DNA of 64,000 nt from Owenweeksia sp. (GCA_002695025.1 NZNV01000006.1:1-64000), one strand, 5' to 3'. Shown: positions 43,880-53,614, counted from the first letter of the stretch. Numbers and translations: made by a program. Notes: generated by a model from the letters alone, not told the origin.

Positions 43880-45243
43880 TATAAACCTATTATGGTGAAA
43901 TCATTGGCAGCTACTTTAACTGCGCCTTCCTGCGATCCTTTTTCGGCTCTTCCGGCCAAAAGATCTATGCTGCTCAGGCCCTGGTACGTAAGCTCTCCGG
44001 GCTGATCCGAAAAATTGAGGATCACCAACATTTTGTCATTTCCTTTAGAACGCACGTAAGCGTACATTTTTGAGGCATCATCGGTTGCTATTCTTTCAAA
44101 ATCACCTTGATCAGCTCCATTGGCCAAAGCTTCATGATCGGATTTCAACCTGATCATTTGCTGGTAAAAATCAAACAAAACCGTATCCTGTTCCCAGTTG
44201 ATGGTGTCTTTGTCAAAAAATGAGAGGCGCTTGTTGAGGCCTGCTTCCTGGCCGCTGTAAATAAGGGGCATTCCGTAGGGGAAGGTGGTAGCCAATACAA
44301 AGAAATTTTTGTGGTTGGCACCCATACGCTCACCGATGGTGCCGTTCCAGCTGTTCTCATCATGGTTGGTGGTGAAATACATGCGATAGGCGCTTTCAGG
44401 ATATAGGGTATCCATTTTGATGAGGTAGGTATCCAAGGCACTTACGGGCTCTTCACCTTTGGCTATCTGGTTCATAATGTGGTGAAATTCCCAGCCGTAG
44501 GTCATATCAAAGGCTTGTTCGTGGAACTCGGGACCTTCAGCTTCGGCCAGCATGAACACCGGTTTAATGCTGTCCAGGCTTTTACGCGCACGGTTCCAGA
44601 AATCCATGGGCACCATCATGGCCACATCACAGCGGTAACCATCCACATCCGCTTCCTTTACCCAAAATTTAAGGGCGTTCATCATTTCCTCCTGCATGCC
44701 CGGGGCTTCATAATTCAGGTCGGCCACGTCAAACCAGTCTTCAACCGGGGGGATTACTTTACCGGAATCATTGCGCGTGTACCAGTCGGGGTGTTGTTCC
44801 ATCCAGGGGTGGTCCCAGGCGGAGTGATTACCCACCCAGTCCAGGATTACTTTAAAACCCATGTCGTGCGCCTCATTGACCAGCCCTTTGAAATCTTCCA
44901 TGGTTCCGAATTCCGGGTTTACGGCCGTATAATCCTTAATGGAATAATAGCTTCCGAGCTTTCCCTTCCGGTTTTTTTCACCGATGGGTTGTACGGGCAT
45001 GATCCAGAGGATCTCCACACCAAGCTCCTTCAGGTGGGGGAGGTGCTCCTTAAAAGCATTGAAAGTTCCCTCGGGGGTGTACTGACGGATATTGACCTCG
45101 TAAATGGACGAATGTTTGCTCCAGGCCGGATGCTCCAGGGAGGCGGTAGTATCGTTGTCAACCGGCTCAGCCTCCTTTACTACGGGACCGTTGCATGCCC
45201 AAACGAGAGTTACTAGGCCAAGGATACCTATGGATTTTTTCAT
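43879..45243 (-). CDS. GH13 alpha-amylase-family lipoprotein
   Basis: 454 residues with a lipoprotein signal (GLVTLVWACNG, Cys about 17). The barrel begins WSKHSSIYEVNIRQYTPEGTFNAF. Catalytic motifs: GYRCDVA (nucleophile Asp), FMLAEAEG (acid/base Glu) and TTNHDENSW (third Asp). It is a compact amylase with no CBM. It is predicted to be membrane-anchored facing the periplasm or outside. The start overlaps the preceding GH13 gene in ATGA, and the stop overlaps the ATG of mgsA. Confidence 0.9.
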   Translation of the reverse strand: MKKSIGILGLVTLVWACNGPVVKEAEPVDNDTTASLEHPAWSKHSSIYEVNIRQYTPEGTFNAFKEHLPHLKELGVEILWIMPVQPIGEKNRKGKLGSYYSIKDYTAVNPEFGTMEDFKGLVNEAHDMGFKVILDWVGNHSAWDHPWMEQHPDWYTRNDSGKVIPPVEDWFDVADLNYEAPGMQEEMMNALKFWVKEADVDGYRCDVAMMVPMDFWNRARKSLDSIKPVFMLAEAEGPEFHEQAFDMTYGWEFHHIMNQIAKGEEPVSALDTYLIKMDTLYPESAYRMYFTTNHDENSWNGTIGERMGANHKNFFVLATTFPYGMPLIYSGQEAGLNKRLSFFDKDTINWEQDTVLFDFYQQMIRLKSDHEALANGADQGDFERIATDDASKMYAYVRSKGNDKMLVILNFSDQPGELTYQGLSSIDLLAGRAEKGSQEGAVKVAANDFTIIGL

Positions 45244-47585
45244 GGTTGTGTTTGTTTAAGGGTTACGTATTCAAAGCCCAGAGGAGGAAGTTCAAGAGGG
45301 ATAACCTGTGCGTTGAGGTTGGAGATCATACCTTCGTTAAAGTGTAATTGTACTTTGGTTTCGGGCTCAATGGCTAGCTGGATATTCTGCTTTTTTTCCG
45401 AAGTATTGAGCAGTATGACCACCTGCTCATCAAAATAGGTGCGCCTGATCTCCAAGAGGGATCCGTTAATAATTCGGGTTTCGGTGGTGCCGTAGATCAG
45501 CGGTAGCTGGCTGCCACGTAATTGATTGAGCTTTTTCACATTCTCCAGGAGAATGGTTTCATCCTCGTCCAGGCCACTGAATTGCATCATCCTGCGATTG
45601 TCGGGATCACCACCACCGGGCATGCCATATTCATCACCGTAATAGATGCAGGGAATACCCGGAACGGCATTGTTAAAGGCGTGTAAAAGGCCTAGTTTCC
45701 GGTAGGCCGAAGCTTCAGGCTTGTCAATGTTGCGATCCCAGCCGGCCATTTTCTGGTCCTCCTCAAAAAGGACATCCCCGGAGGCCAGGCTAATGAAGCG
45801 TGAACGGTCCTGGTTGCCGGTAATATTGCCCATCAGGTGATGGTAGCCATAGGTTTCCAGTCCCTGGTGCAGTTTGTCCTGCAAGCCTTCCAGGTCACCG
45901 TTTGAACTGGCAAATGCATTGACTGCGGCATCATAAAGGTTAAAATCAAACTGAGCATCCATCATACCGGTGCTGATGTAGCTGTTGATGAGTTGCGGGC
46001 TGCCGTAGGTCTCCCCGATTTGCAATACCGGGCGATCCGTGTGTTTACGCACGCGATAGGTGAGGGTACGCCAGTACAGTTCATCAATGTGTTTAGTGGC
46101 ATCATGACGGAAGCCGTCAAAATCATATTCGGTAACCCAGAACAAAGCACTGTCTGCCATGGGGTCCACTATTTCCCAACGTCTAAGGTCCAGCGTAGGA
46201 AGGTGATCGTCAAACCAGGTGGTAAGGCGGTACTCGTCCCATTTTTCGGTGTTCTTAGTGCCATCCGGCAGGTATAGTGAGGTGGCCCAATCCTGGTGTT
46301 TTTGATATATAGGGTGATTTATATGTATGTGATTGGCTACATAGTCCAAGATCACATTTTCATTACGTTGATGGGCATCGTTCAGAAGTGTGCGCAGCTC
46401 TGCGGATGTGCCAAAGCGATGATCTACGCGGATGTTACTGACCGGCCAATAGCCGTGGTATGCGGAAAACTTACTTTTGGTCTTGCCTTTGTCCCAGTAC
46501 CCCCAGGCATCTTCGGGGTTTTGGGTAATGGGAGACAGCCAGATGGTGTTCACATGGAGATCTTCAAAAAAGCCCTCTTCCGTTTTTTGGGTCACCCCAC
46601 TCAGGTCGCCACCGTAGTAGTTGGCTTTGGGATGAATTTCCGGGTCAGGGGTACGTTGGTCGTTTTCCGGATTACCGTTGAAGAAGCGATCCACCATCAG
46701 GAAGTACATGCGCGCCTGGTGCCAGTCCAGCCGTTCCAGCTGGTCCACATTGGTGATGGGCACACCATATTCCAACGGGATCAAAACATCGTTGGCCGCC
46801 TTTTCTCCACGGAAGGAGTATACCCGCAAATAGGAGCGTTTCACTTCTGCCGCTTTTTGGGGAATAGGCACCAGGTTTTGAGAAGTATTACTCTGGGCAC
46901 TTGCCAGTGGTAAGGGCTGGTTATTCCACAGAGCCAGTATTTTTTGATCAGCGGGGAGCGGGCTCAGTTTGATGCTTCCTTCATCAAAAGAAAGAGCATG
47001 GTAGATAGCCGGCTCCTCTTTTTGGGGGTATTTCACCTCCAAAACGTTGTTGAAGTCACCCATACCATTACTCACCTTTACAGGATTGTTGGGGTCTAAA
47101 AGTTCTTTGCCGTTCACATAGAACTTATACTCGTACTTGCCTGGGTTCAAACGGTAGGTACGTCTGTATTGGCCACCCTTTGCAACAAGGGGTGCGCTTC
47201 CACGATTCCAGTTGTTGAAGGCTCCGATCACTTTTACCTCACCATTAAACTCCCCTCCGGCCGGGACGCTGATCGTCACATCTTGTAGGGCAGGGTTGAT
47301 CAGGACCAGGCTCTCCATTCCCTTTGGGGTTTTGAGCCACAGAAACTCCATTTTTTCGGTCAGCTTACCCGTAAGGATGAGGGTATCCTTTTGTTGGGAG
47401 TGATTAGTAAGGCCAGTGGGTAATAAGTATGAATCCAAAGTTTGATCGGCCAGGTAGTCCCGAAGATAAATAGTAGTGGTATCACCATTAAGGTGAATGG
47501 GGGTATACAGCCCATGCAGCGCCACCTGTGCTTGTGCCATTAAGCTCTCCAGGGCGATCAGTGAGAAAAGGAACAGCTTTTTCAT
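45240..47585 (-). CDS. GH13 alpha-glucan hydrolase with N-terminal E-set domains (neopullulanase/SusA-like)
   Basis: 781 residues with a signal peptide (ALESLMAQAQ). Residues about 25-110 form a first beta domain and about 115-195 a CBM48-like E-set (EVKVIGAFNNWNRGSAPLV...YEYKFYVNG). The catalytic barrel starts ARMYFLMVDRFFNGNPENDQRTPDPEIHPKANYYGGDLSGV. Catalytic motifs: DGFRHDATKH (nucleophile), LQIGETYG (acid/base). The third motif reads ITGNQDRSRF, so the usual NHD histidine is Gln, as in some CBM48-containing GH13 groups. Expected to hydrolyse maltodextrins or pullulan in the periplasm. Overlaps in ATGA with genes on both sides. Confidence 0.88.
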   Translation of the reverse strand: MKKLFLFSLIALESLMAQAQVALHGLYTPIHLNGDTTTIYLRDYLADQTLDSYLLPTGLTNHSQQKDTLILTGKLTEKMEFLWLKTPKGMESLVLINPALQDVTISVPAGGEFNGEVKVIGAFNNWNRGSAPLVAKGGQYRRTYRLNPGKYEYKFYVNGKELLDPNNPVKVSNGMGDFNNVLEVKYPQKEEPAIYHALSFDEGSIKLSPLPADQKILALWNNQPLPLASAQSNTSQNLVPIPQKAAEVKRSYLRVYSFRGEKAANDVLIPLEYGVPITNVDQLERLDWHQARMYFLMVDRFFNGNPENDQRTPDPEIHPKANYYGGDLSGVTQKTEEGFFEDLHVNTIWLSPITQNPEDAWGYWDKGKTKSKFSAYHGYWPVSNIRVDHRFGTSAELRTLLNDAHQRNENVILDYVANHIHINHPIYQKHQDWATSLYLPDGTKNTEKWDEYRLTTWFDDHLPTLDLRRWEIVDPMADSALFWVTEYDFDGFRHDATKHIDELYWRTLTYRVRKHTDRPVLQIGETYGSPQLINSYISTGMMDAQFDFNLYDAAVNAFASSNGDLEGLQDKLHQGLETYGYHHLMGNITGNQDRSRFISLASGDVLFEEDQKMAGWDRNIDKPEASAYRKLGLLHAFNNAVPGIPCIYYGDEYGMPGGGDPDNRRMMQFSGLDEDETILLENVKKLNQLRGSQLPLIYGTTETRIINGSLLEIRRTYFDEQVVILLNTSEKKQNIQLAIEPETKVQLHFNEGMISNLNAQVIPLELPPLGFEYVTLKQTQP

Positions 47586-49888
47586 GCGTAGGCGGATTGC
47601 GTATGGGCGTTAGCCTGTACGGGGTACTCTTTACCTTTTATCCAAACCGAAACATCTTCAGCAGAATGGTTATGCAATTCAAAGCTATCCGGACGGCAAT
47701 CCAGCTCTAAAGTGCTGTGCCTGAAGCGGATCTTGAAAGACAGGCTTTTCCAGCCTTCCGGCAGTTTGGGGTCAAAATGCAGATGGCCATCTCTTACGCG
47801 CATGCCACCAAAACCTTCTACTACGCTCAGCCAGGTGCCGGCCATACTGGTAATATGCAGGCCTTCGTGCACTTCTTTGTTGTAATCATCCAGGTCCAGG
47901 CGGCTGGTGCGCAGGTACAGTTCGTAAGCCTTGTCCATCTTATCCAGGTAAGCGGCTATAACCACGTGTACACAAGGCGAAAGTGAGCTTTCGTGTAAAG
48001 TGCGCGGCTCGTAAAAGTCAAAGTTGCGCTCAATGGTGGCGCGGTCAAAATCATCTTCAAAAAGGTAGATACCCTGCAAAACATCGGCCTGTTTAATAAA
48101 ACAGGAGCGCAGAATGCGGTCCCAGCTCCAGTGCTGGTTGATGGGACGCTCAGCAGGGTTCAGGTCAGCGGCTGTAAGCTGCTCCTTGTCCAGATAGTTT
48201 TCCTGTTGCAGGAAAATGCCCAGTTCCTTGTCTTCAGGCAGGAACATTTTGTTGATGATATCTTTCCACCGGGATACTTCTGTATGGCTGTTGAAGGCCG
48301 TTTTTTCGAGAATAACCTCCAGCCTGGCCGCATCATTCTTGCGAACCGTTTCAATACTCTCAAGGGTGTATTGTAAAGTCCAGCGGGCAATATAACTCGT
48401 ATACCAGTTGTTGTTTACGTTGTTCTCATACTCGTTGGGGCCTGTAACCCCCAGCATCACGTATTGCTCTTTGGCGGCACTCCAGTTTACCCTTTGTGCC
48501 CAAAAGCGGGCAATCCCGATGAGTACCTCCAGGCCATATTCGGCCAGGTAATTTTCATCACCGTAGTAGCGGGTGTAATTATAAATAGCAAAGGCAATGG
48601 CCCCGTTGCGGTGTATCTCCTCAAAGGTGATCTCCCATTCGTTATGGCATTCCTCCCCATTCATGGTCACCATCGGGTATAATGCGGCCCCGTTGGTAAA
48701 ACCTAGTTTACGGGCATTTTCAATGGCTTTTTCCAGGTGCCGGTAGCGGTATACCAAAAGGTTTTTGGCCACTTCCTGTCCGGCCGAAGCCATATAAAAG
48801 GGCAGGCAGTAAGCTTCCGTATCCCAATAGGTGGAGCCTCCGTATTTTTCACCGGTAAAGCCTTTGGGACCGATATTCAGGCGGGGGTCATCGCCCGTAT
48901 AGGTTTGAGTAAGCTGGAAGATATTGTAGCGAATAGCCTGTTGTGCTTTGGCATCGCCATCAATACGTATATCACTGTTTTGCCAGTACTTGGCCCAAAG
49001 ATTTTTTTGTTCGTTCAGCAGTCTTTGAAATCCGGCCTCACGGGCATCCTCAGCAAGCTGTTCAGCTGCCTGGCTAAGTTTGTCCTTAGCATGATTCAAG
49101 GAAGAAACTACTGCAGCGTATTTGTACAAATGATAAGTGCTTCCTTCCAGGCCATCGATCTCAAAGTGATTTTCCGCGTATTTATTGCGGGTGGAGGCGG
49201 CAGATTCCAGGGTAAGGAGGTTGTCTCCGGCATGAAGCTCATAGGCCATAGCTGCTGCTACCTGGAAATCGAGCTTTTTGGTTTTGGCGATCACCATCGC
49301 TGTTTGTTCTCCTGCCTCCTGGCTGATCCCTTCCCAGAATTTTTCATCGTAATTGCTGTCGTGGTTGACCACGTCAAAATCCAGGTAAGGGGTAAAGGAT
49401 AATTTACCACTGAAGTTTACCGGGGTTATTGAATAGCGGATAGCCCCGATCTCCTTGCGCTTCAGGCTCAGGAAACGTTGTGCTTCTATCTTTAGCTTCT
49501 TACCGGGTTGTATTTCGGCTATAAAACTGCGTAGCAGGTAGCCTTCTTTCATGTTCAACTCCCGGTAAAAATCGGTAACCGGAACGGTGTGGAGATCCAG
49601 GCTACGGCCCTCTGCTTCAATCTTGATGCCTATCCAGTTTACGGAGTTCAGCACCTTGGCAAAATACTCGGGGTAGCCGTTTTTCCACCAGCCTACACGG
49701 GTTTTGTCCGGGTAATAAATGCCGGCTACATAGCTTCCTTGAAGATGCTGGCCAGAATAGTCTTCCTCAAAATTGGCACGTTGGCCCATGTGGCCGTTGC
49801 CAAGGCTGAATAACGACTCGGAACCCTGGTGTTGTTTGGGATCCCAGCCTTCCTCTATAATTTTCCATTGATCGGTTAGCAGGGGCAT
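47582..49888 (-). CDS. GH65 glycoside phosphorylase (maltose phosphorylase type)
   Basis: 768 residues, normal for GH65. The N-terminal beta-sandwich starts DQWKIIEEGWDPKQHQGSESLFSLGNGHMGQRANFEE; the (alpha/alpha)6 barrel contains the catalytic Glu in GVTGPNEYENNVNNNWY. No signal peptide, so cytoplasmic. With phosphate it should split maltose to glucose and beta-glucose-1-phosphate. The adjacent beta-phosphoglucomutase would convert that product to glucose-6-phosphate, and the kinase next to it would handle free glucose, which together argue for maltose over trehalose or kojibiose as substrate. Middle gene of the operon. Confidence 0.92.
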   Translation of the reverse strand: MPLLTDQWKIIEEGWDPKQHQGSESLFSLGNGHMGQRANFEEDYSGQHLQGSYVAGIYYPDKTRVGWWKNGYPEYFAKVLNSVNWIGIKIEAEGRSLDLHTVPVTDFYRELNMKEGYLLRSFIAEIQPGKKLKIEAQRFLSLKRKEIGAIRYSITPVNFSGKLSFTPYLDFDVVNHDSNYDEKFWEGISQEAGEQTAMVIAKTKKLDFQVAAAMAYELHAGDNLLTLESAASTRNKYAENHFEIDGLEGSTYHLYKYAAVVSSLNHAKDKLSQAAEQLAEDAREAGFQRLLNEQKNLWAKYWQNSDIRIDGDAKAQQAIRYNIFQLTQTYTGDDPRLNIGPKGFTGEKYGGSTYWDTEAYCLPFYMASAGQEVAKNLLVYRYRHLEKAIENARKLGFTNGAALYPMVTMNGEECHNEWEITFEEIHRNGAIAFAIYNYTRYYGDENYLAEYGLEVLIGIARFWAQRVNWSAAKEQYVMLGVTGPNEYENNVNNNWYTSYIARWTLQYTLESIETVRKNDAARLEVILEKTAFNSHTEVSRWKDIINKMFLPEDKELGIFLQQENYLDKEQLTAADLNPAERPINQHWSWDRILRSCFIKQADVLQGIYLFEDDFDRATIERNFDFYEPRTLHESSLSPCVHVVIAAYLDKMDKAYELYLRTSRLDLDDYNKEVHEGLHITSMAGTWLSVVEGFGGMRVRDGHLHFDPKLPEGWKSLSFKIRFRHSTLELDCRPDSFELHNHSAEDVSVWIKGKEYPVQANAHTQSAYA

Positions 49889-49893
49889 AGTTC

Positions 49894-50553
49894 TTAAGGG
49901 TTTAGTTGGTTAATAAGCTGGGCAGGACTGGTATCCTGAAAGCCCGGCAGCACTATATCAGCACCTTTAAGGTTTTCTTCTTCACCAATGCCCACGCTGT
50001 GAAAGCCTCCGGCTACTGCTGCTTCGATACCTGCCTGGGCATCTTCAAAAACCACCAGTTGACCTGGGTCTTCACCCAGTTCTTCGGCAGCCATCAAAAA
50101 AACCTGGGGGTCGGGTTTGGAGCGGCTGGTCTTATTTCCGTCAATGATGGCGTGAAAATAATGTTCCAGCTGTACTTTTTGGAGTATAGCCCGTGCGTTA
50201 CGGCTGGCAGAGCCTAAGGCAATCTTCAAGCCTGAATTCCTGGCATTTTCCAGGAAACCGGCTACGCCTGGCAGTACTTCATCGGAGTCCATATTATTGA
50301 TGAGCTCCAGGTACCAGTCGTTCTTTTGGCGCATCCAAAGTTCCATTTCGGCATCCGAAGCGGTCTGGTTTCCCCATTCCAGAATTTTCTGAAGGGATTC
50401 CTTGCGGCTTATACCTTTAAGCTGCTCGTTCTCCTTTTCGGTAAAGTGAATTCCTAATTGTTTGGCCAGCCTTTGCCAGGCCTGAAAATGATATCGTGCT
50501 GTGTCTACTAAAACCCCGTCAAGATCAAAAATGAACCCCTGGATAGTAGCCAC
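49894..50553 (-). CDS. pgmB: Beta-phosphoglucomutase
   Basis: 219 residues from a GTG directly after the stop of the kinase gene. HAD-superfamily motif I DLDGVLVDTARYHFQAW has the nucleophile Asp and the DxVxT-type pattern of beta-PGM; motif II LGSASRN; motif III with Lys in KTSRSKPDPQVF; motif IV VFEDAQAGIEAA. The cap carries KGISRKESLQ. It converts beta-glucose-1-phosphate to glucose-6-phosphate, matching the GH65 phosphorylase encoded five bases downstream. Confidence 0.93.
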   Translation of the reverse strand: MATIQGFIFDLDGVLVDTARYHFQAWQRLAKQLGIHFTEKENEQLKGISRKESLQKILEWGNQTASDAEMELWMRQKNDWYLELINNMDSDEVLPGVAGFLENARNSGLKIALGSASRNARAILQKVQLEHYFHAIIDGNKTSRSKPDPQVFLMAAEELGEDPGQLVVFEDAQAGIEAAVAGGFHSVGIGEEENLKGADIVLPGFQDTSPAQLINQLNP

Positions 50554-51432
50554 TTAACTGCTTTTTAAGGTTTTAACGGAAGGAAGTACATGTTCCCGGT
50601 GATATTTGATCAGGCCTTCCAAGGGCTTCTGAATGATATTCCCCGCTTCCAGATCAAAATAGAGCAATACATCCTTAAGGATATCCTTAAAGTGGTATCC
50701 TACGGAACCCACAAAATGAATGGGTACTTCACGGGCTTGTGGAAAACCCAGAACGTGGAATTCTACAAAATCACGGAAACTGCTGAATACGGCCTCCCAG
50801 CAAAATGGGTTGTCAATGTGCGTATTGGCAAAGGGTGCAAAACCAGCCAGGTATACGTTGGCGTGGTCATTCTGATACACCTTTTTCACCACATAATCCT
50901 TATCAAGGTTGTACTTCTCCGCAAACTTTACCCGGAGCTTGGCGGGCATAGTGCGGTAGAAGTAGGAGGTGATGAGCTTTTTACCAATGTGGCTGGCGGA
51001 GCCTTCGTCTCCCAGGATAAAACCAAGCCCTGAATCCAGGGTTTCAATATCCTTACCGTCAAAATAAACACTGTTAGAGCCGGTGCCCAGTATGCAGCTG
51101 ATGGCAGGCTGCCCGGTGTAGGTGGAATAAGCACAAGCCTTCAGGTCATGGTCAACCAAAATTTTAGCGTTGGGAAATACCATAGCCAGGCCTTTGCTTA
51201 CCACCGCACAAAGTTTGTCTGAAGAGCAACCTGATCCGTAAAAATATACCTGGGTGATGCTTTTACCGTATTTCTGAATGGTGTCTACCTTAGCCATTTC
51301 CTTGCCGATAGACTCCGAAGTGTGAAAATATGGGTTAAAGCCGATAGTATTCACTCTACAAACCTCGCTACCGTCAGGGTTTAGTATTACCGCATCCGTT
51401 TTGGTAGAGCCACTTTCCGCTAGATAAATCAT
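50554..51432 (-). CDS. BadF/N-acetylglucosamine-kinase-family sugar kinase
   Basis: 292 residues of the ASKHA fold. Phosphate 1 motif YLAESGSTKTDAVI at the N-terminus; phosphate 2 / adenosine region CILGTGSNSVYFDG and GLGFILGDEGSASHIGKKL, which is typical of BadF/GlcNAc-kinase-like proteins. In this operon the most sensible role is phosphorylation of glucose released by the phosphorylase and hydrolases, but GlcNAc or another sugar is not excluded. It is the first gene of the operon; operator copy C and a perfect -7 element (coding strand TATATTTG, 51467-51474) lie directly upstream. Confidence 0.85.
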   Translation of the reverse strand: MIYLAESGSTKTDAVILNPDGSEVCRVNTIGFNPYFHTSESIGKEMAKVDTIQKYGKSITQVYFYGSGCSSDKLCAVVSKGLAMVFPNAKILVDHDLKACAYSTYTGQPAISCILGTGSNSVYFDGKDIETLDSGLGFILGDEGSASHIGKKLITSYFYRTMPAKLRVKFAEKYNLDKDYVVKKVYQNDHANVYLAGFAPFANTHIDNPFCWEAVFSSFRDFVEFHVLGFPQAREVPIHFVGSVGYHFKDILKDVLLYFDLEAGNIIQKPLEGLIKYHREHVLPSVKTLKSS

Positions 51433-51466
51433 AGAACAGTCCTATTTATAAAGAAGGCTAAAACGG

Positions 51467-51496
51467 CAAATATAGTTCAAGTGTACTTTTTATAAT
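51467..51496 (-). promoter_or_regulatory. Operator copy C and -7 element of the kinase-pgmB-GH65-GH13-GH13-mgsA operon
   Basis: AGTGTA-CTTTT-TATAAT at 51480-51496 has a perfect left half and a right half with two mismatches. Five bases away on the minus strand is a perfect TAnnTTTG element, TATATTTG (51474-51467), about 35 bp before the kinase ATG. The palindrome overlaps the last codons of gapA, so the intergenic gap is only 57 bp. Confidence 0.6.
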
Positions 51497-52479
51497 TGAG
51501 ACATTTTGATGGTAAGGTCTGCCAGGCGGGAAGAATATCCCATCTCATTATCATACCAGCCCACTACTTTAGCCATATTTCCATTGGTAGCGGTAAGTTC
51601 ACTATCAAAGATGCACGAAGCATGGTGCCCCATAATGTCAGCAGATACGATGGGTTCATCGGTATATTCCAGGATACCCTTCAGTGCATTTCCACTGGCT
51701 TCCTTCATGGCCTGATTGATCTCATCGGCACTCACTTCTTTTTCCAGTTCTACCGTAAGGTCGGTTACCGATCCGGTAGGTGTAGGCACGCGCATGGCAA
51801 AACCGTCCAGGCGGCCTTTCATTTCCGGTAAAACCAGTCCCACGGCTTTGGCAGCACCTGTGGTGGTGGGTATAATGCTCAAGGCAGCAGCCCGTGCTCT
51901 GCGAAGATCCTCATGGGGTGCATCCTGCAGGCGCTGATCGGCCGTATAGGCATGCGTAGTGGTCATATAGCCTTTTACGATACCGAATTTCTGGTGCAGC
52001 ACTTTTACCATAGGTGCCAGGCAGTTGGTGGTGCAGGAAGCATTGCTGATAAACTGGTCTTCAGCGGTAAGCTCTTCATCGTTTACTCCCAGTACAATAG
52101 TTTTAACATCACCTTTGGCCGGTGCGCTGAGAATAACCTTACGGGCACCGGCTGTGATGTGTTTACCCATTCCTTCACGGTCACGGAAAATACCGGTACA
52201 TTCCAGCACCATTTCCACGCCCATATCTTTCCAGGGCAGTTGGGCGGGGTCTTTCTGAGACAGGATCTTGATCTCCTTGCCGTTTACCACCAGGGCATTG
52301 TCACGGGTTTCTACCGAGTATGGGAACCTTCCGTGTACGGAATCATATTTTAAAAGATGAGCCAGGATGGCGGGGTCAGTAAGGTCATTGATGGCCACTA
52401 CTTCCACTTCTTTACGATCTATTAACTGACGGAAAGTGATCCTCCCAATACGGCCGAAGCCATTGATTGCAATACGCAT
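51490..52479 (-). CDS. gapA: Glyceraldehyde-3-phosphate dehydrogenase
   Basis: 329 residues from the ATG at 52479 (an upstream in-frame extension runs into pfkA and is rejected). Starts [19 protein letters not shown] (NAD-binding Rossmann motif); catalytic Cys in [33 protein letters not shown] and the ending [15 protein letters not shown] are standard GAPDH. Cytoplasmic glycolytic enzyme. It begins 13 bases after the stop of pfkA, so the two are cotranscribed from the operator-D promoter. Linkage of gapA to a maltodextrin locus is unusual. Confidence 0.96.
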   Translation of the reverse strand: MRIAINGFGRIGRITFRQLIDRKEVEVVAINDLTDPAILAHLLKYDSVHGRFPYSVETRDNALVVNGKEIKILSQKDPAQLPWKDMGVEMVLECTGIFRDREGMGKHITAGARKVILSAPAKGDVKTIVLGVNDEELTAEDQFISNASCTTNCLAPMVKVLHQKFGIVKGYMTTTHAYTADQRLQDAPHEDLRRARAAALSIIPTTTGAAKAVGLVLPEMKGRLDGFAMRVPTPTGSVTDLTVELEKEVSADEINQAMKEASGNALKGILEYTDEPIVSADIMGHHASCIFDSELTATNGNMAKVVGWYDNEMGYSSRLADLTIKMSQL

Positions 52480-52492
52480 AATTAAGTGTTTT

Positions 52493-53476
52493 TTAAATGG
52501 ATAATATTTTGCTGATGCGCAGTAGCTCGGTATTGAGTACTGCCTTGTTGTTGATAGCTTTTTGTAAAAAGGTATAGGTGATTTCGTTATTTTCCAGACC
52601 AACCATTACGTCCGATTTACCGTTGAGGAGTCCTTCTACCGCAGCCACACCCAGCTGGCTGGCCAGCACACGGTCATGGCAGGTAGGTGACCCGCCTCTT
52701 TGCAGGTGTCCCAGTATCGTTACTTTGGACTCCATGTCCGGGAACTTTTTACGGATCTCCTCCGCAATGGCGAAAGTGTCACCCAGCTTATTGCCTTCGG
52801 CCACCACCACCAGCTTGTTGGTTTTCTTGTTTTCCACCCCTTTTGCCAGCTCGTTAAGCAGGTCCTGCATGGGGGAGCTTTCCTCCGGAAGGATAACATC
52901 CAGGGCACCTGATGCCAGTGCGGCCCTGAGGGCAATAAAACCAGAGTCCCGGCCCATCACTTCAATAAAAAATAGACGGTTGTGCGACTCGGCCGTATCG
53001 CGCAGCTTGTCCACGCAATTGATTACGGTGTTGGTGGCAGAATCAAAGCCAATGGTGTAATCGGTGCCGAAAAGATCGTTGTCAATAGTACCGGGAACCC
53101 CGATCACGGGAATGTCGTATTCTTCGGAAAAAATGTGCCCCCCGGTAAAGGTTCCGTTTCCTCCTATAAGCACCAGGGCGTCTATACCGTGCTTTTTAAG
53201 GTTTTCGTAGGCTGATTTTCGCCCTTCCTTGGTTTTAAAGGCCTCGCTTCTTGAAGATTTTAACACGGTTCCTCCCCGGTTGAGTATGTTTTTTACCGAA
53301 CGTGCGTTAAGTTCTTTTATATTGTCAGCGATAAGGCCCTCGTAGCCTTCATAGATTCCGAAAACCCTTCTCTCATAAAAAGTGGCGGCACGTACTACCG
53401 CCCTTATGGCGGCATTCATCCCGGGAGCATCGCCACCTGAGGTGAGAACCCCAATTGTTTTGATGGATTTGGTCAT
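52493..53476 (-). CDS. pfkA: ATP-dependent 6-phosphofructokinase
   Basis: 327 residues from the ATG at 53476, which begins [26 protein letters not shown]; a longer reading (to 53500) would run into the promoter. Motifs: GGDAPGMN phosphate loop, [32 protein letters not shown] with the catalytic [20 protein letters not shown], and [10 protein letters not shown] at the position before TFTGG (GNGTF rather than GDGSF/GDDTL) is seen in many bacterial ATP-PFKs. It phosphorylates fructose-6-phosphate. It is head-to-head with the NUDIX regulator gene. Confidence 0.95.
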   Translation of the reverse strand: MTKSIKTIGVLTSGGDAPGMNAAIRAVVRAATFYERRVFGIYEGYEGLIADNIKELNARSVKNILNRGGTVLKSSRSEAFKTKEGRKSAYENLKKHGIDALVLIGGNGTFTGGHIFSEEYDIPVIGVPGTIDNDLFGTDYTIGFDSATNTVINCVDKLRDTAESHNRLFFIEVMGRDSGFIALRAALASGALDVILPEESSPMQDLLNELAKGVENKKTNKLVVVAEGNKLGDTFAIAEEIRKKFPDMESKVTILGHLQRGGSPTCHDRVLASQLGVAAVEGLLNGKSDVMVGLENNEITYTFLQKAINNKAVLNTELLRISKILSI

Positions 53477-53497
53477 AAAATTGTAAGAATAATGAAA

Positions 53498-53521
53498 CAA
53501 ACTTAGTGTAAAAAATACACT
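53498..53521. promoter_or_regulatory. Operator copy D (perfect palindrome) abutting the pfkA -7 element
   Basis: AGTGTA-AAAAA-TACACT at 53505-53521 is a perfect 6-5-6 palindrome. On the minus strand it runs into TAAGTTTG (53505-53498), a perfect TAnnTTTG -7 element, 21 bp before the pfkA ATG. Thus the palindrome covers the spacer between -7 and -33, a repressor-like position for pfkA. It is 93 bp upstream of the plus-strand regulator gene, so it may also serve autoregulation. A separate half-site AGTGTA is at 53587-53592, and a hairpin ACTCCC/GGGAGT is at 53544-53562. Confidence 0.75.
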
Positions 53522-53614
53522 TTTAAAAAAATTTCTATATTTAACTCCCGAGAGTGGGGAGTGCTTAAATTTTAGTAACTGACTGAAGTGTAAATTGTTG
53601 TGAAATAGGCAATT

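Noticed and set aside
52485-52490. AGTGTT just upstream of gapA as a sixth operator
   Set aside because: Only one half-site is present; the position for the second half reads AATGGA. pfkA and gapA are close enough to share the upstream promoter.
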